10,393 bases of DNA, from contig QKFK01000102.1 in assembly GCA_003252195.1 (NCBI GenBank), positions 1 to 10,393 of the forward strand. The letters are read 5' to 3'. Shown one piece after another: positions 1 through 5,554 of this stretch; the stretch's first letter is position 1; every line of letters begins with the position of its first letter. Below the pieces are notes generated by a model that was not told the origin of the DNA, did not search any database, and saw only the letters and a list, made by a program, of their open reading frames with translations. This DNA is from Rhodospirillales bacterium (GTDB taxonomy: Bacteria; Pseudomonadota; Alphaproteobacteria; QKFK01; SZUA-500). A program made the position numbers and the translations under genes.

Positions 1-8
1 TTTGATAG

Positions 9-56
9 AAAAAGCAAATTTATGTAATATTGCTAAAAGAAAGTCATTTGCTTTTT
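9..56. terminator. Stem-loop, possible terminator of an upstream gene
   Basis: A perfect 11-bp inverted repeat (AAAAAGCAAAT at 9-19, ATTTGCTTTTT at 46-56) encloses a 26-base loop. The right arm ends in five T and is followed by ATTTAATT, so read on + it resembles an intrinsic terminator for a gene left of the window. The A-tract on the left would let it work on the other strand too. The loop is long and the stem has only two G-C pairs, so termination would be weak; it could also be a chance AT-rich repeat. Confidence 0.4.
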
Positions 57-92
57 ATTTAATTGTAAATAGTCGTTTAAAATATCGGTTAA

Positions 93-121
93 TTGTCATA
101 GACTAGCCAATATTTTAATTT
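93..121 (+). promoter_or_regulatory. Candidate promoter for galE (weak)
   Basis: TTGTCA at 93-98 matches five of six bases of the sigma70 -35 box. At 17-base spacing the -10 position (116-121) reads TAATTT, only a fair match. The site lies just upstream of the galE ribosome binding site, where a promoter would be expected. No better -10/-35 pair was seen in 57-145. Treat as a candidate only. Confidence 0.27.
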
Positions 122-145
122 TTTATGCTGTTTGGGGGATTTTCT

Positions 146-1135
146 ATGGTTGACAATACTGAGTTATTAGTAACTGGTGGAGCTGGATATATTGGTTCTC
201 ATACAGTGCATGAGTTAGTTAGCGCAGGCTATAGGGTTGTTGTTGTTGATGATTTATCAAAGGGAAATAGAACATTGCTCCCTCAAGAAGCAATATTTTA
301 TCATGGAAATGCAGGTGATATATCTTTTATGAATAGTGTATTTGCAAAACACAATATTGATTGTGTGTTGCATTTTGCTGGTTCTATTGTTGTATCTGAA
401 TCTGTAAAAAACCCGCTTAAATATTATCAAAATAACACTGCAGTTAGTCGTAATCTTTTAGAATCTTGTGTGCGTTACAATATTAAAAACTTTATATTTT
501 CTTCTACAGCATCTGTATATGGTAGTAATCCAGAGAAAGTGATGAAAGAAGATTTTGTTCCTTCTCCTGAAAACCCATATGCGGCATCTAAGTTGATGAC
601 AGAAATGATGATTAAAGATGTAGCAAAAGCAAATAATATGAATTACACAATTTTGCGCTACTTTAATGTTGCTGGCGCTGACACAAATGGTAAAAGTGGG
701 CAAATTAGCGATCTTGCTACACATTTAATTAAAATTGCTTGCGAGCATGTTTGTGGCAAAAGAAAAGAAATACAAGTTTTTGGGACTGATTATGGCACAG
801 AAGATGGTACTTGTGTAAGAGACTATATCCACGTGTCTGACTTGGCTAACGCACATTTAAAAGCTTATGAATATATGAAAAAACATAATAAGAGTGAAAC
901 TTTTAACTGTGGTTATGGAAAAGGCTATTCTGTATTGGAAATCTTAGCAAATATGCAAAAAGTATCTGGTAAAGAGTTGAATATTAAAAAGTCTTCTCGC
1001 AGGGCTGGTGACCCAGAAGCATTGATTGCTAATTCTGATAAAATTAAGAAGCTAGCTGGCTGGGAGCCAAAGTTTAATAATATCGAAACTATATTAAAAA
1101 CAGCTCTAGAGTGGGAAAAAACTTTAGATATGTAA
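146..1135 (+). CDS. galE: UDP-glucose 4-epimerase
   Basis: Interconverts UDP-glucose and UDP-galactose with tightly bound NAD in the cytoplasm, feeding galactose use and the supply of UDP-galactose for surface sugars. The 329-residue product is a normal-length extended short-chain dehydrogenase. The N-terminal Rossmann motif TGGAGYIGSH (10-19) carries the GxxGxxG dinucleotide-binding glycines. SSTASVYG (119-126) supplies the catalytic Ser/Thr, and Y145/K149 in NPYAASK form the YxxxK pair. The FGTDYGTEDGTCVRDYIHV block (212-230) is typical of GalE sugar binding. I chose ATG 146 over the in-frame ATG 125 because GGGGGA at 134-139 sits six bases before 146, while nothing resembling a ribosome site precedes 125; the longer form would also add seven unconserved residues. 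The deaminase gene follows 85 bases downstream on the same strand with no terminator between, so the two may be cotranscribed. Other NDP-sugar epimerases are related, but the motifs favour GalE. Confidence 0.93.
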   Translation: MVDNTELLVTGGAGYIGSHTVHELVSAGYRVVVVDDLSKGNRTLLPQEAIFYHGNAGDISFMNSVFAKHNIDCVLHFAGSIVVSESVKNPLKYYQNNTAVSRNLLESCVRYNIKNFIFSSTASVYGSNPEKVMKEDFVPSPENPYAASKLMTEMMIKDVAKANNMNYTILRYFNVAGADTNGKSGQISDLATHLIKIACEHVCGKRKEIQVFGTDYGTEDGTCVRDYIHVSDLANAHLKAYEYMKKHNKSETFNCGYGKGYSVLEILANMQKVSGKELNIKKSSRRAGDPEALIANSDKIKKLAGWEPKFNNIETILKTALEWEKTLDM

Positions 1136-1220
1136 GAGGCGGTAAAACTTAATGTCTATTGCGTTTATAGGTTGCATTGGTTTTATTGGTTAAATTAACA
1201 TATTATTTTTAAGGTGTGAA

Positions 1221-1667
1221 ATGTCTGATAGTAAGTGGGATAGAAGATTTTTAGATGCTGCAAAATTGTTTGCATCATGGTCAAAAGACCGCTCAACTCA
1301 AGTTGGGGCTGTTATTGTGGGTCCTAAAAAAGAAATTAGAGCCATAGGTTTTAATGGCTTTCCTCGTGGGGTTAATGATGACGATGATTCTCGCCATGAG
1401 CGCCCAATAAAATATGAATTTACCGAACATGCTGAAAGAAATGCTGTTTATAATGCTTGTTATACAGGGACTTCGCTTGATGGTTGTACCATCTATGTTA
1501 CGCACCTTCCTTGCTCTGACTGTGCAAGAGCGGTAATTCAAGCTGGAATTAAAAGAGTTGTGGTAGAGGGGGGTAACAGTTTGCGCGATGATTGGGCTGA
1601 ATCAAACCGTGTGGCATCTGTTATGTTTGCTGAAGCTAATATAGAACTTTGTGTTATAACAGGTTGA
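1221..1667 (+). CDS. dCMP deaminase family protein (zinc cytidine/deoxycytidylate deaminase fold)
   Basis: Predicted to hydrolyse dCMP to dUMP plus ammonia, supplying dUMP for thymidylate synthesis in the cytoplasm. The 148-residue length is typical. The N-terminus (WDRRFLDAAKLFASWSKDRS, 6-25) and TQVGAVIVG (26-34) are characteristic of the dCMP deaminase/ComEB group. The zinc site is visible as HAE at 70-72, with H70 as ligand and E72 as proton shuttle, plus PCSDC with C98 and C101. The start has AAGGTG at 1211-1216, four bases upstream. It lies 85 bases after galE; that gap holds no convincing promoter or terminator. The family also contains tRNA and riboflavin deaminases, but RibD is far longer and TadA has a different N-terminus. 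Exact substrate is inferred from family resemblance. The thymidine kinase at 4645-5295 would feed the same dTMP pool. Confidence 0.87.
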   Translation: MSDSKWDRRFLDAAKLFASWSKDRSTQVGAVIVGPKKEIRAIGFNGFPRGVNDDDDSRHERPIKYEFTEHAERNAVYNACYTGTSLDGCTIYVTHLPCSDCARAVIQAGIKRVVVEGGNSLRDDWAESNRVASVMFAEANIELCVITG

Positions 1668-1693
1668 TACGACAACAATTATACAAAGAGGGG

Positions 1694-1722
1694 TTGTATT
1701 ATACCTGTAATTAAGGTATAAT
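1694..1722 (+). promoter_or_regulatory. Sigma70-type promoter with overlapping inverted repeat, upstream of the response regulator
   Basis: TTGTAT (1694-1699) and a perfect TATAAT (1717-1722) are separated by exactly 17 bases. A perfect 8-bp inverted repeat, ATTATACC (1698-1705) and GGTATAAT (1715-1722) with a 9-base spacer, covers the spacer and the whole -10 box. A dimeric regulator bound there would block RNA polymerase. Autoregulation by the downstream regulator is possible but not shown. Transcription would begin near 1729, giving a leader of about 59 bases before ATG 1788. Confidence 0.72.
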
Positions 1723-1787
1723 TCATTTCACTAATTCCAAAATTACGGGTTAGTATTTGGTTTATATTAAAAATGTGGGGCTGTAAG

Positions 1788-2438
1788 ATGAAGGTATTAG
1801 TCGCTGATGATCACGCGCTTTTTCGTGATGGTCTTAAACTACAACTAAATAAAATAGACGCAGAAGCAGAAGTGATTGAAAGCAAAGATTTTGCGGAGAC
1901 ATTTAAGGTTATATCTGAAAATAGTGATATAGACTTAGTTCTTCTAGACCTTAATATGCCAGGCAATGGTTGGGAAGATGCCTTGGTTGAATTGATGGAC
2001 AAGCTAGAAGAAATTACAAAAATTATTGTTCTTTCTGCATCTGAAAATTACGCAGATATCAAAAAAGTTCTTGATTTGGGTGCTGTTGGCTACATTCCTA
2101 AAGGTTCAGATACCAAAGTTTTGGTTAATGCTCTGAAATTAGTTATGGAAGGCGGTACATATTTGCCTCCTGCAATGCTTAGTGCAAACATTGGTATGAC
2201 AGCAGATAGCGTTATTAAAGAAGCTAAAAAACTTCTCCCAAATGGCAAGTCATTAACTTCAAGACAATTAGAAGTGCTCAACTTTTTAGGCGAAGGTTTG
2301 TCAAACAAACAAATCGCATATGAAATGAATGTATCAGAAGCTACAGTTAAGCTTCATATTAATGCATTGCTTCGCAACTTGAGTGCAAACAATCGTACAC
2401 AAGCCGTGGTTACAGCTCAAAAAATGGGCTTTATCTAA
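1788..2438 (+). CDS. NarL/FixJ-family response regulator (REC plus LuxR-type HTH)
   Basis: A two-component response regulator of 216 residues. The receiver domain spans about 1-120: acidic pocket D7/D8 in LVADDH, phosphoacceptor D54 in VLLDLNMPG, switch S83 in VLSAS, and invariant K105 in YIPKGS. The DNA-binding domain spans about 155-215, LTSRQLEVLNFLGEGLSNKQ followed by the recognition helix region VSEATVKLHINALLRNL, which is the classic LuxR/NarL helix-turn-helix. All phosphorylation residues are present, so it should be phosphorylatable. ATG 1788 is preferred to the in-frame ATG 1773 because GTGGGG (1776-1780) lies seven bases before it and MKVLVADDH is the usual receiver start. No histidine kinase is adjacent, so it is an orphan here and its signal is unknown. 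It forms a single-gene unit between its own promoter and terminator. The regulon cannot be read from the sequence. Confidence 0.92.
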   Translation: MKVLVADDHALFRDGLKLQLNKIDAEAEVIESKDFAETFKVISENSDIDLVLLDLNMPGNGWEDALVELMDKLEEITKIIVLSASENYADIKKVLDLGAVGYIPKGSDTKVLVNALKLVMEGGTYLPPAMLSANIGMTADSVIKEAKKLLPNGKSLTSRQLEVLNFLGEGLSNKQIAYEMNVSEATVKLHINALLRNLSANNRTQAVVTAQKMGFI

Positions 2439-2466
2439 TAGGGCATTAAAAACAAAGTTTTATAGC

Positions 2467-2498
2467 AAAGGCAGGTTTTATATCTGCCTTTTGTTTTA
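2467..2498 (+). terminator. Intrinsic terminator after the response regulator
   Basis: An 8-bp perfect stem (AAAGGCAG 2467-2474, CTGCCTTT 2484-2491) has a 9-base loop and is followed by TTGTTTTA. It begins 28 bases after the response regulator stop and ends that unit before the convergent methyltransferase gene. On the minus strand the T-tract is poor, so it should act mainly on +. Confidence 0.85.
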
Positions 2499-2535
2499 GG
2501 TGGAGTTTTGTTGTGACGTATAATGGATTTTATCA

Positions 2536-3147
2536 TCACCGTACAAAGTTCATGCTTTTATCTTTGCGGGTGATGACATTGAGCCAGATGGTTTCTTTAT
2601 CTGCTCTTGAATCTTTGCGTTTGGTGCATTCTAGTATTTGCATATGAGGGATTGAGTTAATTATGCTCTTTATGCCAGCTTCATTCATATTGCAGAAGCT
2701 ACGTCCATTTTCTTTGGTAACTTTAAACTCACCATATTTGAATGACATATAAAATATGCCCTTATGGTTTAATGCTTTGCAGAGTTTTTCTATAGTTGGT
2801 TTGATTTGCTCTTTAGGTAAATGCAATAATGAAGCATTAGCCCATATGCCATCAAAAATCTCACTAAAATTCACTTCATTAAAGGTCATTTTTAAGATGT
2901 TTTTGCCACATAATAAAGATGCTTTTTTCACCATCTCTTCTGATGCGTCAAATGCAGTTAGCTTATAACCACTATTGATAAAAAATTTGCTGTCTCTGCC
3001 AGAGCCACAACCAGCATCTAAAATACTTGCTTTAGGTGGTAAGAACTTTAAGAAACTAAGATATTGTTGGCTCATATCTACATTAAAAGTAGTGTTAAAA
3101 AACAAATCTGCGTTCTGGTTATAAAAATCTATATTCTTATCCATCAT
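2536..3147 (-). CDS. Class I SAM-dependent methyltransferase (small-molecule type, substrate unknown)
   Basis: A cytoplasmic methyltransferase of 203 residues made of a single Rossmann-like domain. SAM-binding motif I is ILDAGCGSGRD (42-52). The acidic residue after strand 2 is D67 in AFDASEEMV. The WANASLLHLP block matches the post-motif strand of the Methyltransf_11/25 group. The N-terminal FYNQNADLFF...VDMSQQYLSFLKFLP segment is typical of a widespread, poorly characterised family. A longer reading would need a TTG start at 3159. ATG 3147 is better because it forms an ATGA overlap with the stop of the upstream pseudopilin gene, which suggests translational coupling; a second ATG at 3144 is also possible. 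The ribosome site is weak, consistent with coupling. Nothing in the sequence shows the methyl acceptor. Confidence 0.85.
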   Translation of the reverse strand: MMDKNIDFYNQNADLFFNTTFNVDMSQQYLSFLKFLPPKASILDAGCGSGRDSKFFINSGYKLTAFDASEEMVKKASLLCGKNILKMTFNEVNFSEIFDGIWANASLLHLPKEQIKPTIEKLCKALNHKGIFYMSFKYGEFKVTKENGRSFCNMNEAGIKSIINSIPHMQILECTKRKDSRADKETIWLNVITRKDKSMNFVR

Positions 3148-3857
3148 CTTTTGAGGCAACCTGTGTCTAATAATATTCTGGTTGCGGTCTTACTGATGAT
3201 AACGTCATCAAACTTGCCCCCAATTGAATCGCTATAAAGGATAACGTCATTATACTTTCCTTCTGATGGTGTTATTTGTGAGTTGTGAGCTTCTTCTGTG
3301 CCAATCTTTTCGCTATATGCAAATTTAGCTCCTGATGGCATAATTGCACCTTTGCCATTTTCTCCGTGGCTGATTAACACATAAGCAGGACGCATTAATC
3401 CATCTTGATTGTGGGTGTTAGATGCGTCGTTAATTTTAATATCAGATTTTAAGTTTTGCCAATTTATGCTACCACTTAAGCAATTTAGTTTGCTTTTATT
3501 GGTGTAAGAACTGTCAATGTAATATGTCATCATGCGCCCAAAGCCATCTATGGCATAATTACGCTCGAGGCCAATTTCTTGCCATGGGATAAAGCCTTTT
3601 TGTATGGGGGTGTTTTCGCAGGTTGCTTTGCCAATTTTTGTGCTGTTGCTAGGGCAGGGTAGGTTGCCTTTTTGCAAGGAATATGCAAGTAAGGCAGAAT
3701 TAGCTTCTTGAAGGTTGTTACGGGTTTTTGTTAGTTGGTAACGCTTAATCATAGGGTTGATGGATACCATGCCAGTGCCAACGATTAAACCAATAATACT
3801 AATAACGATAGCAAGCTCTATTAAGGTGAAGCCTTGGGAGCTTTGATTGTTCTTCAT
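3144..3857 (-). CDS. Type IV pilin-like / pseudopilin protein with class III signal peptide
   Basis: A 237-residue protein with a short basic leader, MKNNQSSQG, then FTLIELAIVISIIGLIVGTG. Prepilin peptidase should cut after G9, leaving N-methylated Phe +1 and the conserved Glu +5. The hydrophobic helix (10-30) would anchor it in the inner membrane before assembly into a pilus or pseudopilus. The remainder is a periplasmic globular region with six cysteines after residue 60, plus a AYVLISHGENGKGA segment seen in a family of such proteins in some alphaproteobacteria; that link is from memory. It is longer than most major pilins, so a minor pilin or pseudopilin is more likely. No pilin peptidase, ATPase or secretin gene is in the window. 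AGGG lies nine bases before the ATG. It shares an ATGA overlap with the methyltransferase gene and is probably transcribed with it. Confidence 0.88.
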   Translation of the reverse strand: MKNNQSSQGFTLIELAIVISIIGLIVGTGMVSINPMIKRYQLTKTRNNLQEANSALLAYSLQKGNLPCPSNSTKIGKATCENTPIQKGFIPWQEIGLERNYAIDGFGRMMTYYIDSSYTNKSKLNCLSGSINWQNLKSDIKINDASNTHNQDGLMRPAYVLISHGENGKGAIMPSGAKFAYSEKIGTEEAHNSQITPSEGKYNDVILYSDSIGGKFDDVIISKTATRILLDTGCLKR

Positions 3858-3947
3858 GCAAATATGCCCTAAATAAAGGTTTTAATAAAACATCTATAGT
3901 CTATAATATAGCCACCATTAACTGCAAGTTATTAAAGAGAAAAAATA
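3858..3947. promoter_or_regulatory. Divergent promoter region between pseudopilin and NUDIX genes
   Basis: Ninety bases separate the two start codons. On + there is a perfect TATAAT at 3902-3907, with a poor -35, 41 bases before the NUDIX ATG. On - the region offers TTGCAG with TATAGA 16 bases downstream as a weak promoter for the pseudopilin gene. An 11-bp symmetric site, TATAG-T-CTATA (3895-3905), overlaps both candidate -10 boxes, so transcription in the two directions may compete or share a regulator. Confidence 0.5.
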
Positions 3948-4424
3948 ATGAAACAAGAAAGATATAGTATAAGATCTGCCGTTTTTTTGCTGTTGTTTGA
4001 TGATAATGGTAGGATTTTGATGCACCTTCGCCAGAACAGTGGCTATTATGACAATTGGTACAGTTTGGTTTCTGGGCATCTAGATGGTGCTGAAAGCGCA
4101 AGAGATGCAATGGTTAGAGAAGCTAAAGAAGAAGCTGGAATTGATATTGATATAAATGATTTAGTCTTTTCTCAAACAGTTCATAGAAGCTGTCCAGATT
4201 TAGAAAAATGTGAATATATAGATTTTTATTTTACATGCACTAAATGGAGTGGTGAAATTACAAATACGGAGCCAGATAAATGCAAGGAATTAAAATTCTT
4301 TGCCGTTGATGATTTGCCAGAAAATACGGTTCATTGTGTGCGTAGGGCTCTTGAGTGCCATGACAAAGGAATTAAATATGATGAATTTGGCTGGACTTTC
4401 CCAACTAGCGAGATGAAACCTTAG
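3948..4424 (+). CDS. NUDIX hydrolase
   Basis: A 158-residue single-domain NUDIX enzyme, expected to cleave a nucleoside diphosphate linked to another group with Mg2+ in the cytoplasm. The NUDIX box is intact at 43-65 and fits GX5EX7REUXEEXGU: G43, E49, R57-E58, E61-E62, G64. E58, E61 and E62 are the usual metal ligands. The sequence before it (SIRSAVFLLLFDDNGRILM, with HLRQNSGYYDNWYSLVSGH) resembles MutT-like NTP pyrophosphatases. Substrate (8-oxo-dGTP, another dNTP, or a sugar nucleotide) cannot be decided from sequence. The ribosome site is a modest AAAGAG about eight bases before ATG 3948. It stands alone, divergent from the pseudopilin gene and convergent with tdk. Confidence 0.9.
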   Translation: MKQERYSIRSAVFLLLFDDNGRILMHLRQNSGYYDNWYSLVSGHLDGAESARDAMVREAKEEAGIDIDINDLVFSQTVHRSCPDLEKCEYIDFYFTCTKWSGEITNTEPDKCKELKFFAVDDLPENTVHCVRRALECHDKGIKYDEFGWTFPTSEMKP

Positions 4425-4588
4425 TTGTTAAGGTCGTTTCTATCTTGATGTGCTTTGTATGATGTCTTTTTTTAGCAGGTGATGAAAAGTATCTATTTCT
4501 CGTTTGTTATAAACCCATGCTTATTTAGTTATATAATATTGGCTGTTATTGATTTTTATATATGTTTGGCAATGTTGATAATTAGGCG

Positions 4589-4620
4589 TAAAAAAGAAGG
4601 CGTTTAAGCCTTCTTTTTTA
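4589..4620. terminator. Bidirectional intrinsic terminator between NUDIX and tdk genes
   Basis: A perfect 13-bp stem (4589-4601 and 4608-4620) encloses the loop GTTTAA. Its core is GAAGGC/GCCTTC, flanked by six A on the left and six T on the right, so it has a T-tract when read in either direction. It lies 24 bases beyond the tdk stop on - and 164 bases after the NUDIX stop on +. It should end both convergent transcripts. Confidence 0.93.
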
Positions 4621-4644
4621 TACTGTTGTTTGAGGTGTAAGCAT

Positions 4645-5295
4645 TCAAGCAACATAAGCAGTTTCTTTGCGTTTCTTTTCTTCAATCGCATGAGCAATTT
4701 TCTGAGACCATGCATGGTCATGCTCGCCACGCAACTCTTTAGCAGAGATGTTATGAGGTTGTAAAAAATGTTTTTCGCATCTTGGTTCGTAAATATCCGC
4801 TGAGCCAAGCTCTATTTCTGCAGATGAACCGCCAAATTTGAAGCTTCTGGTTGCTGGTTCACCACATACTGAGCAAACAGCGGTTGTTTTAGTAACAATG
4901 TTAGCTGTTTCTTCAACTCTTTTGGTGATTACAAAGTCGTTGCCTTGCCATGATGTGTCAAGCCCCGCGCAAACAACGTTTATTCCTTTATCTAGCATAG
5001 AATTAATATCATCTACAATAGATCCGCTGTAATGAGGTGCATCAAAAAACTGTATCTCGTCAAATAGAACCATTTCAGCATCTTGAGCAACTTTTAAATC
5101 AGCTGGTTTAGAAACATTAATTGCAACAATGCCTGTTCCGTTATGAGTTTTTACTTCTGTATTGCTGTATCTAGTATCAAAAGCAGGTTTGAAAGCAACA
5201 ACCTTGCCACTGCACTCATTAGCACGCTTTAGCAAGAAAGAGCTCTTGCCAGCAAACATTGGACCTGAAACAATTTCAAGTAATCCCCTTTTCAT
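4645..5295 (-). CDS. tdk: Thymidine kinase (type II, zinc-containing)
   Basis: Phosphorylates thymidine to dTMP with ATP in the nucleotide salvage pathway. The 216-residue product matches the tetrameric type II family: P-loop GPMFAGKS (11-18), DEIQFF (79-84) with catalytic base E80, and the lid zinc site built from C141 and C144 (CSVCG) plus C173 and H176 (YEPRCEKH). ATRS (148-151) and the thymidine-contacting YEPRC region (169-173) are also present. The fourth zinc ligand is usually Cys or His, so H176 is acceptable. GGGGGAA lies seven bases before ATG 5295, a strong ribosome site. It is transcribed towards the bidirectional terminator. The upstream neighbour on the same strand ends 259 bases away, so tdk probably has its own promoter in that spacer, although I could not pick a good one. 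The C-terminus is lysine-rich and variable, as is usual. Confidence 0.95.
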   Translation of the reverse strand: MKRGLLEIVSGPMFAGKSSFLLKRANECSGKVVAFKPAFDTRYSNTEVKTHNGTGIVAINVSKPADLKVAQDAEMVLFDEIQFFDAPHYSGSIVDDINSMLDKGINVVCAGLDTSWQGNDFVITKRVEETANIVTKTTAVCSVCGEPATRSFKFGGSSAEIELGSADIYEPRCEKHFLQPHNISAKELRGEHDHAWSQKIAHAIEEKKRKETAYVA

Positions 5296-5365
5296 ATACG
5301 TTCCCCCACGTTTTTATTTCTGACGCCGAATATGTTTATATGTTTTGCTCTTGTCTATAAAAAAA

Positions 5366-5384
5366 TTGTTAACATATTTAACAA
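5366..5384. repeat. Inverted repeat upstream of tdk (operator-like)
   Basis: TTGTTAA (5366-5372), spacer CATAT, TTAACAA (5378-5384) is a perfect 7-bp dyad located 71 to 89 bases upstream of the tdk ATG. A dimeric regulator could bind it. Because it is AT-rich, chance occurrence is a real alternative. No regulator is named by the sequence. Confidence 0.45.
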
Positions 5385-5450
5385 ATCAAAACTACTCACA
5401 TCGTTTATTGTGCCTAAACCTATTGTTTTATAAGAATTTTGTTGTGTAAT

Positions 5451-5466
5451 ATTTTTGTACAAAAAT
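5451..5466. repeat. 16-bp perfect palindrome in the tdk upstream spacer
   Basis: Bases 5451-5466 read identically on both strands: ATTTTTGTACAAAAAT, centred on GTAC. It sits in the 259-base gene-free spacer between the large membrane-protein gene and tdk. With no loop it would be a DNA site rather than an RNA hairpin. It may be an operator for tdk or simply AT-rich symmetry. Nothing else in 5385-5554 looks like a gene, and no good terminator for the upstream gene was found. Confidence 0.4.
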
Positions 5467-5554
5467 TTTCAAAAAAAAATCTTGATTTTTTGTTCGCATA
5501 TGTAGTTATGAGATTCTAGCGCTTAATTTAATGATAAGGTGTAGGAATCGTTTT

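Noticed and set aside
458..724. Minus-strand ORF of 88 codons inside galE
   Set aside because: Lies wholly within a well-supported gene; its product is rich in Cys, His and Ile with no domain sense.
1152..1193. Micro-ORF of 13 codons between galE and the deaminase gene (MSIAFIGCIGFIG)
   Set aside because: Hydrophobic and with a purine-rich stretch upstream, but too short and the spacing of GAGG is poor; no terminator or attenuator follows, so a leader peptide is not supported.
2533..2576. 8-bp inverted repeat TCATCACC/GGTGATGA at the methyltransferase 3' end
   Set aside because: Mostly inside coding sequence, 28-base loop and no T-tract on the minus strand; not a convincing terminator.
2756..2968. 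Plus-strand ORF of 70 codons inside the methyltransferase gene
   Set aside because: Antisense shadow of a gene with clear SAM-binding motifs.
3901..4110. Minus-strand ORF overlapping the NUDIX start and promoter
   Set aside because: Covers the NUDIX 5' coding region; low-complexity His/Cys-rich product without a ribosome site.
4521..4808. Minus-strand ORF of 95 codons over the tdk 3' end
   Set aside because: Out of frame with tdk and runs through the strong bidirectional terminator at 4589-4620.
5474..5491. AAAAAATC-TT-GATTTTTT hairpin as terminator of the GT-C-like gene
   Set aside because: Stem is almost only A-T with a two-base gap, more than 60 bases after the stop; too weak to call.
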